Positions 25,083 to 33,447 of a stretch of DNA of 64,000 nt are shown here, piece by piece. The DNA is from Agrobacterium vitis (GTDB lineage: Bacteria > Pseudomonadota > Alphaproteobacteria > Rhizobiales > Rhizobiaceae), in NCBI RefSeq assembly GCF_037039395.1, contig NZ_CP146242.1, positions 1,116,001 through 1,180,000 of the forward strand, read 5' to 3'. The notes beneath the pieces were generated by a model. That model saw only the letters and a program-made list of their open reading frames with translations. It ran no database searches and had not been told where the DNA came from. The number at the start of each line of letters is the position of its first letter. The first letter of the stretch is position 1. Made by a program: the position numbers and the translations under genes.

Positions 25083-26078
25083 TCAGTCTGTCTTGACCGC
25101 AATAAACAGAATGCCTTGGATGGGTTTTCCGCCATCCATGCGAATGACCTCCTGCTGGCTTTCAAGCAGGGTAAAGCCTTTGGCTTCCAGTTCGCAGACC
25201 ACATAGGCCTCACTGTGCTGGTAGCGCAGCGATTGCGCCAAGCTGAAGCTCTCCTCACCCAGCTGTTTTTCGACGGAAAAGGCGAAATAGCCGCCCCGCT
25301 CCAGAAGATCCGCCGCCAGCGAAAAGACGCCGGATAGGGCGCCTAGATACATCAGCACATCGGCTGCCGTCACCAGATCCGCTCGCCCTCTTCCCTCGCC
25401 CTTTGCGGGTCCAAACAGACCGCAGGCGTCCGCATCAAGTGACAAATCCGCCACCGCCAGATCATCGTAGAGCTGTTTTTCCCGTGCCTTGGCCAGCATG
25501 GCCGGGGATAGATCATAGCCTTCCAGGTGATCGACCCATGGCCGCAGTTCCATACCCAGCAGGCCGGTGCCGCAGCCGAAATCCACAGCGCGGCGATAGC
25601 GTCGGTCCGCACCACCGATCCGTGAAATCATCGCCGCCAGCTTTTTCGGCACCCGGTAGTCCAGCTTGTCCAGGAGGGCCGTGTCGAAGCGGTCGGCATA
25701 ATCGTCAAACAGCGCTGCCACATAGCGGCTTGGCGGCTTTTCGGGCATGGCTTGCGCGCCGATCAGCACCAGTTTCAGCCCGGCGGCAAAAATATCCTCG
25801 GGGTCAAGTGCCAGCACCTGCCGATAGGCATCCGCTGCCCTATCGATCAAGCCCGCCTTGGCCCGGTACTCCCCCAGGAGAAACCACCCCGCCACCCAGG
25901 TCGGGACGAGTTCCAGCGCCTGTTCCATCAGCTCTGCGGCAGCGGCGTGATCGCCGCTTTCCGAGAGCATCCGGGCATAATCGGCGCGGCGATCAGCGGT
26001 GATATCGCCGGAGGAGCGCTTTCCTGAAGGGATATGGCCAGAGGGGGTATGGCCAAAGGCGGGCTGGATGCCGTGCAT
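25083..26078 (-). CDS. TPR-containing class I SAM-dependent methyltransferase
   Basis: A 331-residue protein when started at 26078. Residues about 30-105 form two TPR-like helix pairs (DHAAAAELMEQALELVP and DRAADAYRQVLALDPED). The methyltransferase domain follows, with the SAM-binding VDFGCGTGLLG (about 166-176) and YDLSPAMLAKAREK. Proteins of this layout are common in alphaproteobacteria, and the substrate is unknown. A longer frame to TTG at 26198 is possible but lacks family support. Stands alone, divergent from the gene at 26248. Confidence 0.8.
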   Translation of the reverse strand: MHGIQPAFGHTPSGHIPSGKRSSGDITADRRADYARMLSESGDHAAAAELMEQALELVPTWVAGWFLLGEYRAKAGLIDRAADAYRQVLALDPEDIFAAGLKLVLIGAQAMPEKPPSRYVAALFDDYADRFDTALLDKLDYRVPKKLAAMISRIGGADRRYRRAVDFGCGTGLLGMELRPWVDHLEGYDLSPAMLAKAREKQLYDDLAVADLSLDADACGLFGPAKGEGRGRADLVTAADVLMYLGALSGVFSLAADLLERGGYFAFSVEKQLGEESFSLAQSLRYQHSEAYVVCELEAKGFTLLESQQEVIRMDGGKPIQGILFIAVKTD

Positions 26079-26247
26079 GGATGTCGAACGATCCTCAAAA
26101 TATGATTGCGGAGCAATGGAGCAAGCCTTGAAAAACGCAAGCAGAATCTTGTAACCGCCAACAACAGCCCTCATCGCGCTTGCACCGCCATAATCCAATG
26201 CTTATGTGGGCCTATGCTCAACGGAGCGGGAAACAGGAGACTAGGCC

Positions 26248-26514
26248 ATGACCGATGGCGTGAACAGATTTCTGGGCGATTCGATTGGCCGAACGATCAT
26301 CAAGCTGCTCGTCGTTTCGGTGATTGTCGGCTTTGTCATGCGGATATTCGGCATTTACCCCTATGATATCATCGAGGGTATCCGGCATTTCGTCTTGGAT
26401 ATCTGGCACAAGGGGTTTGCGGCCCTGGGCCAGTTCGGGGACTATCTGCTGCTGGGCGCGAGTATCGTCATTCCGGTTTTCATCCTGATCCGGCTTCTCA
26501 ATCTGCGGAAATAA
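26248..26514 (+). CDS. Small conserved membrane protein (DUF6460-like)
   Basis: An 88-residue protein with two hydrophobic helices (about 17-36 and 63-84) and the conserved start MTDGVNRFLGDSIGRTIIKLL. It is recognisable as a short protein family of Rhizobiales without known function. CAGGAG precedes the ATG by 9 bp. The CAP-domain lipoprotein gene begins one base after its stop codon, so the two are probably cotranscribed. Confidence 0.75.
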   Translation: MTDGVNRFLGDSIGRTIIKLLVVSVIVGFVMRIFGIYPYDIIEGIRHFVLDIWHKGFAALGQFGDYLLLGASIVIPVFILIRLLNLRK

Positions 26515-26515
26515 C

Positions 26516-27106
26516 ATGCGATCCATATCCAATCCGATGCCGCAGCCTGTCTCTATGCCACAGTCAGGCCGCCGCGAGCTTTTGGCGCTGGGCGGCCTTG
26601 GCCTTGCAGCTCTGCTGAGCGGTTGCGCCACGCCTGCGCTCAAGCCGTCCGCCCCCTCCGATGTCGAGGATGAGACCGCCGCTTTCCTGCCGATGGTCAA
26701 CGCATTGCGCCAGAAAAACGGTAAACCGGCGCTGGTCAGCGATCCGCAGGCCGCCAAGGCCGCGATGTTCCAGGCCAATCGCATGGCCCAGGCGGAGAAA
26801 ATGGCGCATCTGATCGGCATGGGCGACAGTTTCGGGGCGCGGATGCGCGCGGGCAATGTCCAGCTTCCAGCCGCTGAAAATGTCGCCATGTTGCAGCAGA
26901 CGGCGGAAGCCGCCATGCAGGCCTGGATTAACTCGTCCCATCATCTGGAAAACATGCTTGGCCCCTATCACGGGCTGGGCGTGGCCGTGGCGCGCATACC
27001 GTCACGCGGTAACAAGCCTTATTGGGCCATGGTTCTGTCCGGCACGCCACGTCCGGAGAGCGAAATGGGACCACCGCCAACTGGCATTCGCTTAAGAATC
27101 GGGTGA
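26516..27106 (+). CDS. CAP-domain (SCP-like) lipoprotein
   Basis: A 196-residue protein. A twin-Arg-containing N-terminus (GRRELLALGGLGLAALLSGC) ends in a lipobox, with Cys37 as the probable lipidated residue. The CAP domain follows: a LPMVNALRQKNGKPALVSD start, AENVA, and AWINSSHHLENMLGP. CAP proteins of bacteria are extracytoplasmic with poorly known roles. It is the second gene of a short unit with the DUF6460-like gene, and the MATE pump gene follows 43 bp later. Confidence 0.85.
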   Translation: MRSISNPMPQPVSMPQSGRRELLALGGLGLAALLSGCATPALKPSAPSDVEDETAAFLPMVNALRQKNGKPALVSDPQAAKAAMFQANRMAQAEKMAHLIGMGDSFGARMRAGNVQLPAAENVAMLQQTAEAAMQAWINSSHHLENMLGPYHGLGVAVARIPSRGNKPYWAMVLSGTPRPESEMGPPPTGIRLRIG

Positions 27107-27149
27107 TAAAGGGCTTCGGCGGGCCGTTCCTCGCCTGCTGGAGCCTTTC

Positions 27150-28493
27150 ATGACCATCGCCAATCCCCCTGACCGCGCTTTTCGTGTGACCCATCGCGGC
27201 GTGCTGGCCATCGCCATTCCGATGACCATTGGCTACATCACCACACCGCTTCTGGGCATTACCGATACCGCCGTGATTGGCCGAACCGGCGAAGCCGCAG
27301 CGCTTGCGGGCCTGGCAATTGGCGCCGTGCTGTTCGATCTGGTGTTTGCAAGCCTCAATTTCCTGCGCGCCTCCACCACGGCCCTGGTGGCCCAGGCCCA
27401 TGGCCGTCAGGATGCACGCGACCAGGTGGCGGTGTTCTGTCGCTCCATGATCCTGTCCCTGGCGATAGGGCTGCTGCTATTGCTGCTGTCTCCCTTGCTG
27501 CTCAAGGCCGGGCTAGCGCTGATGGGGCCACAGGGACGGGTGGCGGAGGTCACGTCGATCTATTTTTCCACCCGCATCCTGGCCGGGCCGCTGACGCTCG
27601 CCAATTTCACCATCATGGGCTTCATTCTGGGGCGCGGCAAAGGCTCACTGGCGCTTGGCCTGCAAATTGCGCTGAACGGCGTCAATATCCTGCTTTCGAT
27701 CTATCTTGGTCTGCACCTTGGCTGGGGCGTGTCCGGCGTCGCCTGGGGGGCCGTGGCCGGGGAAGCGACCGCCACGCTGGCCGGGCTGGCGATCATTCTG
27801 GCCCGAACCGACAAGACGCTGTTTCCATCCCTCACGGAATTGCTGGATCGCCACAAGCTCGCCCAGCTGTTCGCGCTCAACCGCGACATCCTGATCCGCA
27901 GCTTCGTCTTGCTGGCCGCCTTCACAGTATTGACCCGGATCGGCACCGGCTTTGGCGCCGTTACCCTTGCTGCCAATGCGCTGCTGATGAATTTCTTCAT
28001 GATCGCCTCCTTCTATCTGGATGGCATTGCCAATGCCGCAGAACAGATTGTCGGTCGGGCCGTTGGCGCCCGCTACCGCCCCGCCTTCGACCAGGCCGTC
28101 AGGCTCACCAGCATCTGGTCCTTCGGACTGGCGCTCACCAGCCTGCTGTTTTTCCTGGGCGCAGGTGGGGCGCTCATCGACATGATGACGACGGCTGAAG
28201 ACGTTCGCCACGTGGCACGCGAGTTTCTGCCCTGGGCTGCCATGACCGCGATGACCGGGGCGCTGGCCTTCCAGATGGACGGGGTCTTCATCGGGGCCGC
28301 CTGGTCCAGCGACATGCGCAATATGATGCTGGCAGCCTTTGCCGGTTATCTGGTCGCGCTGGCGCTGTTCGTGCCGCTGCTTGGCAATCACGGGCTGTGG
28401 CTGGCGCTCAACCTGTTTCTGGCGTTTCGCGGCCTTTTCCTGGCGCTGCGGCTCAAAAGCCGCCGCGATCAGACTTTCAGCGCCCGCCAGTAA
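27150..28493 (+). CDS. MATE family efflux transporter (DinF-like)
   Basis: A 447-residue inner-membrane antiporter with about twelve helices in two MatE halves. It begins with the typical HRGVLAIAIPMTIGYITTPLLGITDTAVIGRTG segment, which is split over helix 1 and the first loop. The family exports cationic drugs or metabolites in exchange for Na+ or H+, and this one groups by eye with the DinF branch. The last 25 bp overlap the 3' end of pyrD on the other strand. Confidence 0.88.
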   Translation: MTIANPPDRAFRVTHRGVLAIAIPMTIGYITTPLLGITDTAVIGRTGEAAALAGLAIGAVLFDLVFASLNFLRASTTALVAQAHGRQDARDQVAVFCRSMILSLAIGLLLLLLSPLLLKAGLALMGPQGRVAEVTSIYFSTRILAGPLTLANFTIMGFILGRGKGSLALGLQIALNGVNILLSIYLGLHLGWGVSGVAWGAVAGEATATLAGLAIILARTDKTLFPSLTELLDRHKLAQLFALNRDILIRSFVLLAAFTVLTRIGTGFGAVTLAANALLMNFFMIASFYLDGIANAAEQIVGRAVGARYRPAFDQAVRLTSIWSFGLALTSLLFFLGAGGALIDMMTTAEDVRHVAREFLPWAAMTAMTGALAFQMDGVFIGAAWSSDMRNMMLAAFAGYLVALALFVPLLGNHGLWLALNLFLAFRGLFLALRLKSRRDQTFSARQ

Positions 28494-29560
28494 TCCACCC
28501 TGCTGTCACGCAGCTGCGCAATCGAGGCAATGCCATCCCGGTCCAGCGCCTGTGACAGGCCCTTGACGATGGCGGCGGGCAGGCCCGGCCCTTCATAAAC
28601 CATGCAGGAATAGAGCTGCACCAGATCGGCACCGGCCTTGATTTTCTCCAGCGCCGTCTGCGCCGAGGAAACACCACCAACGCCAATGATCGGCAGGGCC
28701 GGTCCAACCCGGTGACGCATGCGCGCCAGCACCGCCGTCGATTTCTCAAACAAGGGCTTGCCCGACAATCCGCCCGCCTCGCCCGCCTGCCTTTTATCCG
28801 TCAGGCCGTCGCGCGACAGCGTGGTGTTGGAGACGATCAACCCATCCAGATCGCGGGCCAGAACCACTTCGGCAATGTCATCCATGCCTTCCTCGGTCAG
28901 ATCAGGGGCGATCTTCAGAAAAACTGGCACCCGGCGGCCCGCCTTGACCGCTTCATCGGCGCGAGCGGCAAGCACCGCGTCCAGCAAGTGACCGAGACTA
29001 TCCTTTGCCTGCAAATCTCGCAGGCCCGGTGTGTTGGGCGAGGAAATATTGGCGGTGAAATAGCTGGCCAGCGGATAAAAGCGCCGAATGCCCGCGACAT
29101 AATCAGCAATCCTGTCGTCGGAATCCTTGTTGGCGCCGATATTGATGCCGACCACGCCCGGCCTGCCTGATCGCGCTTTCAGCCTGGCAAAGGCAGCCTC
29201 ATGACCTTGATTGTTGAACCCGAGCCGATTGATGACGGCCTCATCGCGAACCAACCGGAAAATCCGGGGTTTGGAATTACCGTCCTGCGGCTTTGGCGTC
29301 AGCGTTCCCACTTCGGCAAAGCCGAACCCGAGACCCAGCAATTCGTCCGGCACTTCCGCGTTCTTGTCATAGCCAGCCGCCATGCCAAGCGGATTGGGAA
29401 AATGCAGGCCAGCGACAGTCTGCGCCAACCGAGGATCATCCGGCAGGCGGCATTTCGGCATCAGGCTGGTTTTCAAACCGGCAATCGACAGGCCATGGGC
29501 GGTTTCGGCATCGAACAAAAACAGGCCTGGGCGGGCAAAGCGCTTGAACGGATCGATCAT
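28469..29560 (-). CDS. pyrD: Dihydroorotate dehydrogenase, quinone-dependent (class 2)
   Basis: A 363-residue enzyme that oxidises dihydroorotate to orotate and feeds electrons to quinone, the fourth step of UMP synthesis. It has the N-terminal membrane-associating helices of class 2 (MIDPFKRFARPGLFLFDAE). The catalytic serine loop is FTANISSPNTPGLRDLQ, and FMN-binding residues are in IGVGGVSSAQTALEKI. The ATG at 29560 overlaps the stop of the upstream DUF952 gene (ATGA), so translation is coupled. pyrE and pyrC are elsewhere in this window. Confidence 0.95.
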   Translation of the reverse strand: MIDPFKRFARPGLFLFDAETAHGLSIAGLKTSLMPKCRLPDDPRLAQTVAGLHFPNPLGMAAGYDKNAEVPDELLGLGFGFAEVGTLTPKPQDGNSKPRIFRLVRDEAVINRLGFNNQGHEAAFARLKARSGRPGVVGINIGANKDSDDRIADYVAGIRRFYPLASYFTANISSPNTPGLRDLQAKDSLGHLLDAVLAARADEAVKAGRRVPVFLKIAPDLTEEGMDDIAEVVLARDLDGLIVSNTTLSRDGLTDKRQAGEAGGLSGKPLFEKSTAVLARMRHRVGPALPIIGVGGVSSAQTALEKIKAGADLVQLYSCMVYEGPGLPAAIVKGLSQALDRDGIASIAQLRDSRVDYWRALKV

Positions 29561-29904
29561 GCCATCTCCTCCGGAAACTGGTGCAGGCCGTCTTCTCCAA
29601 GCGGCAGCGGCTTTTCCCATAGAACAGCGGAGAGCGGCAAGGGTGCATACAGATGCGGAAACAGAGCGCCGCCGCGTGAGGGTTCAAATATCAAGGCCGC
29701 CCCCAACGCCTCCCCATCGACTGCGACCAGCAACAGGTCCTGCTGTCCGGCAAAATGCAACCTTGCGGTATCTTTCACCTGAGCCGCAGTGGAAAAATGG
29801 ATGAAACCGTCCTGGAGATCGATTGGCGCACCGGCAAACACACCATCGGCACGGGCCTTTTGCCAGAGGGCGTCGGGCACGATTTTGTAGATTGCATTTG
29901 CCAT
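29557..29904 (-). CDS. DUF952 domain protein
   Basis: A 115-residue protein with the family start IYKIVPDALWQKARADGVFAG and the IDLQDGFIHFSTAAQV block. Function unknown. DUF952 genes commonly sit directly upstream of pyrD in Rhizobiales, as here with a 4-bp overlap. The ATG at 29904 is preferred over one ten codons earlier, because homologues start at MANAIYKI. A downstream role in cyanobacterial-type glutathione or nucleotide chemistry has no support here. Confidence 0.8.
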   Translation of the reverse strand: MANAIYKIVPDALWQKARADGVFAGAPIDLQDGFIHFSTAAQVKDTARLHFAGQQDLLLVAVDGEALGAALIFEPSRGGALFPHLYAPLPLSAVLWEKPLPLGEDGLHQFPEEMA

Positions 29905-30354
29905 GATGTCATCCTTATCGCGAGCTTGGGACACGAGCGCTCAGCCGGTTTGCCCCAACATCAGCGACTTGTCCACGCCAGACAGCACCTGGCGGCGGAA
30001 ATGAACCGAATTCATCACAGGGGCATGACACTACAGGGGCATAGTGCTGGCCCTAGCCAATCACCCTGGAGCGGCTAGCATCGATATATCAAAACACACT
30101 CAATCCATGTTTATTTTCGGCTTGATTTATTGTTCGTCTAAAGCAATCTATGGTGTTACGCCAGATCCGACCTCTCCTTATGGGTACATAGTATCTTGTA
30201 TCCTTCATCTGGGAATTGGAGCAGAGGATGGGGCGATCGGAAGGTGCCACGGTGTTCTCGCTTGCACAAAGAGCAGAACAAACGTTAAATGACTTGCCCG
30301 GACGACAGACGCGGGCAGTGCTGCACAACGAAAGCTCTTGGGAGGGGGCAGACG
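29905..30354. other. Intergenic region before the LuxR-type regulator
   Basis: About 450 bp without a convincing gene. The middle (30080-30200) is AT-rich and probably holds the divergent promoters for the DUF952-pyrD unit and the response regulator. The response regulator has a strong ribosome site (GGGAGGGGG) close to 30345. Confidence 0.4.
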
Positions 30355-31002
30355 ATGGCTGAGCAAACAATCATTATCGCGGACGATCATCCCTTGTTTC
30401 GCGGCGCGCTTCGGCAAGCCGTGAGCGGTATGGATGGCAGGCAGGATATTGTCGAAGCTGGCGATTTCGAAGCGGCCCGGCTGGCGGCGGATCAGCACCC
30501 GGATGCCGATGTCCTGTTGCTCGATCTGGCCATGCCAGGCGTTAGCGGCTTTTCCGGCCTGATGGCCTTGCGCGCGGAGTTTTCCAGCCTGCCAATCATC
30601 ATCTGTTCGGCCACCGACGATTGCGCCACGATCCGCCGCTCGCTGGAGCTTGGCGCTTCGGGTTTCATTTCCAAATCCTCCGGCATTGATGACATTCGTA
30701 CAGCGATCCAGACCGTGCTGAGCGGCGATATTTTCACGCCTTCATCCTATGTGGAAGATCAGGAGCAGGACCCTGAACTGGCCGATATCATGGCACGGCT
30801 GCGGACACTGACCCCTCAGCAAAACCGGGTGCTCGGCATGTTGTGCGAAGGCTTGCTGAACAAGCAGATCGCCTATGAGCTCAGCGTGTCCGAAGCCACG
30901 ATCAAGGCGCATGTCTCCGCCATCCTGCTCAAACTCAAGGTCGATAGCCGAACCCAGGCGGTGATCCAATTGGGACGGCTTAATATGGCCATGGTCGCTT
31001 GA
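30355..31002 (+). CDS. LuxR/NarL-family response regulator
   Basis: A 215-residue two-component regulator. The receiver domain (1-about 120) has the acidic pair in IIIADDHPL, the phosphate-accepting Asp in VLLLDLAMPG, and the switch region FISKSSG. The C-terminal LuxR helix-turn-helix (about 145-205) reads LTPQQNRVLGMLCEGLLNKQIA then ELSVSEATIKAHVSAILLKL. No partner kinase is adjacent. It is transcribed from a promoter in the long AT-rich gap upstream. Similar stand-alone regulators are found in many Rhizobiaceae; the target genes are unknown. Confidence 0.9.
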   Translation: MAEQTIIIADDHPLFRGALRQAVSGMDGRQDIVEAGDFEAARLAADQHPDADVLLLDLAMPGVSGFSGLMALRAEFSSLPIIICSATDDCATIRRSLELGASGFISKSSGIDDIRTAIQTVLSGDIFTPSSYVEDQEQDPELADIMARLRTLTPQQNRVLGMLCEGLLNKQIAYELSVSEATIKAHVSAILLKLKVDSRTQAVIQLGRLNMAMVA

Positions 31003-31226
31003 GGGCAGGACTGGCTTTCATCCTCCACGCCGCAGACCGATCTGCCCACTTTCCTCCGCCCGCATCGTCTTAGCGTGGGGAGAGTCGGGTATTGGGCGCG
31101 GAAACGGCAATAATCGAGGATTTTATTCCTCCAAGATCTTTACTCTCGACCGCATTTGGCCGATATATGGCGAGGTGGGTCGAAGCCGTTTGTCGACGGC
31201 TGATAAATGCCGGGGTTTGGCGGGAT

Positions 31227-31901
31227 ATGCTTTCACACGAGACAATCTGGAATGCGATTGACCGGCTTGCCGAGCAGTATCATTTGACGCCGTCCGGGCT
31301 GGCGCGAAAAGCCGGTCTGGACCCAACCTCGTTCAACAAGTCCAAGCGGGTCGGGCCGGATGGACGCATGCGCTGGCCATCGACCGAATCCATCGCCAAG
31401 GTGCTGGAAGCAACAGGCGCTCGGATCGACCAATTCGTCACGCTGATCGGCAATGACAACCATCAGGGCAATGCCGTTCACGGCACATTGCCGGATGGCA
31501 ATTTTCCGCCGCAGATCGGCACTATTCCGCTGCTTGGCTTGGCCCAGGCGGGCTCGGGCGGATTCTTCGACGATGGCGGCTTTCCAGCCGGACAAGGCTG
31601 GGATCTGGTGGATTTACCGACCTCCGCCAAGCCGGGCGTCTATGCCCTGGAAATTCAGGGTGACAGCATGAAGCCGCTTTATCGCGATGGCGACATTCTG
31701 ATCGTCGAGCCGGGTGCGCCTGTGCGCCGGGGCGACCGGGTTGTCGTCAAGACCTGCGATGGCGAGGTCATGGCAAAGGTGCTCGGCCGTCAGACGGCAC
31801 GGGCTGTCGACCTCATTTCGATCAATCCAGACCATCCCAACCGGGTATTGGATATGCAGGACGTCGAATGGATCGCCCGAATCATCTGGGTTAGCCAGTA
31901 G
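31227..31901 (+). CDS. S24/LexA-type repressor (HTH plus autocleavage domain)
   Basis: A 224-residue protein. An N-terminal helix-turn-helix (YHLTPSGLARKAGLDPTSFNKSKR, split as two helices) is followed by a peptidase S24 domain. The nucleophile Ser147 is in GDSMKPL, and the general-base Lys184 in EVMAKVLGR. The 37-residue spacing equals that in LexA. A conventional Ala-Gly cleavage pair may be in LAQAGSGG (about 111-118). It resembles phage CI-like regulators, but no phage genes are nearby. I started it at 31227 (MLSHETIWNAIDRL); a longer frame from 31092 lacks support. Confidence 0.82.
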   Translation: MLSHETIWNAIDRLAEQYHLTPSGLARKAGLDPTSFNKSKRVGPDGRMRWPSTESIAKVLEATGARIDQFVTLIGNDNHQGNAVHGTLPDGNFPPQIGTIPLLGLAQAGSGGFFDDGGFPAGQGWDLVDLPTSAKPGVYALEIQGDSMKPLYRDGDILIVEPGAPVRRGDRVVVKTCDGEVMAKVLGRQTARAVDLISINPDHPNRVLDMQDVEWIARIIWVSQ

Positions 31902-32075
31902 GAATTATTTGCCATTCCTCAATTTTTTGCAGGGGCCTGCTCAGGCAGAATGCCAGCCTCTTGAAACGGCTGATGGCAATCGCCATTCTTCAAGACGAAC
32001 CAGACTTCGGCCATATCCAGATGGCCCATAAGATAAGCCCGATACGATAAAGCAAATGACAGGAACAGAACTTCT

Positions 32076-32489
32076 ATGATTCCCCAGGTGACCCTTCAGG
32101 ATGCCCTGATTTTCGCAATGGTGATGACCTCGGCCGTCGACAATGCCATGGATGACCGGGAGCTTGAGCGGATCGGCAATCTGGTCTCCACCACGCCAGT
32201 CTTCGAAGGCTTCGATAAAAGCGCCGTATTGGATGTAGCCAGACGCTGCGGTACCATGCTGGCTGGGCCGGAAGGACTGGACATCACCCTGGAAACCATC
32301 CGCGACGCGCTGCCGGAGCGGCTTTACGATACCGCCTATGCGCTGGCCGTCGAAGTTGCCGCCGTCGACCATACGGTCCTGCCGGAGGAAATCCGCCTGC
32401 TGCAATTGCTGCGTGATCGTCTTGGCCTGGACAAGCTGACCTGCGCGGCCATCGAGCGCAGCGCCATTGCGCGCTATCGCAAGCCATAA
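32076..32489 (+). CDS. TerB-like tellurite-resistance family protein
   Basis: A 137-residue all-helical protein of the TerB/DjlA N-terminal type: MVMTSAVDNAMDDRELERIGNL at the start and a second acidic helix pair AAVDHTVLPEEIRLLQLLRDRLGL. The paired D/E-rich segments bind divalent metals in this family. A role in tellurite tolerance is not implied by the name alone. AGGAAC precedes the ATG. Convergent with the frameshifted solute-binding gene. Confidence 0.75.
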   Translation: MIPQVTLQDALIFAMVMTSAVDNAMDDRELERIGNLVSTTPVFEGFDKSAVLDVARRCGTMLAGPEGLDITLETIRDALPERLYDTAYALAVEVAAVDHTVLPEEIRLLQLLRDRLGLDKLTCAAIERSAIARYRKP

Positions 32490-32508
32490 AACATCTGCTT
32501 GAGATATT

Positions 32509-33430
32509 TCAGTAAAATCCCTCGGCAAAATACCGGCGGGACAACTCGTCCAGCCTGCCTTTGCGCGACAGGGAGACCAGCGCATAGTCAAAGGCGGCGG
32601 CCAGAAAGCCATCTTCCTTGCGCACCATGATGGTCATGCCTTCGCCGAGAAACTGCTGCGACAGAAAAGGACCTCCCAGGAAAGCGCAGCATTGAGCGGA
32701 TGAGGTGCTGGCCAGCCAGAAGGAGAAGCTGCAATCCATCGGCAAAGGCCGCCTGGATTTTTTTCTGTTTCAGCGCATCCATCAAGGCGGCCTGATCGGC
32801 AAACCCCACTGGCACGATCGCCGGGAAAAATGCCTTCAGCATGGCTTCCTGCGCCGTGCCGGTGACGATGCCGACCGGCTTTCCGGCCAATGCCGCAGGC
32901 GTATCAACCTGAGCGAGATTGTCACGCGGCACGATGAAACGGGCGGGCAACATCAAATAGGGTCTGGAAAAGGCAAAATCCCGCCGCAATCCTGCCGTCA
33001 CCGCCATGCCCGCCACCGCAGCATCGCCATGCTTGCTGAGCAGCGCGATCTCCATATCGGAAAATGGCACGGCCTGGACCTCGCATTTCGCCTCGACATC
33101 CAGTTCGCGGCAGATCTCCCGTACCAGATCGATATTATAGCCGGTCAAATGGCCGGTCTGATCGAGAAAACTGAAGGGTGGAAAATCTACCGTGGTCAGG
33201 AACCGCAACCGCAGCAACACCGACAGATCCGGCTTCGGCAACCGCGCCCGCGCATCGAACAGGACCGGCACCGATTGCTGGGACGGAAGCGCCTGTGCCT
33301 GAACGGGCAAGGGTGCGAGACCCAGGGATAGAAAAGGCATCACACCACAGGCCAAAGCCGCCAATACAGTGATTGCCTTCATGCGCCCCTTGGTTTTCAG
33401 GGATGTAACTTTCAACCGGCTCATTATCAT
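32509..33430 (-). pseudogene. Family-3 periplasmic solute-binding protein, frameshifted
   Basis: A signal sequence (best start 33382, other ATGs at 33424 and 33430) is followed by FLTTVDFPPFSFLDQTGHLTGYNIDLVREICREL, the normal first lobe of an amino-acid binding protein, here broken by me at the lobe boundary. The frame runs well to QAAFADGLQ. It then shifts near 32722-32730, where one extra base in CTTCTCC moves it to a second frame that continues FSFWLASTSSAQCCAFLGG to the natural end at 32509 (YFAEGFY). One base removed would give a single protein of about 300 residues. It is a recent inactivation or a sequencing error. Confidence 0.75.
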
Positions 33431-33447
33431 CGCTTTCGGGCAGGCAA

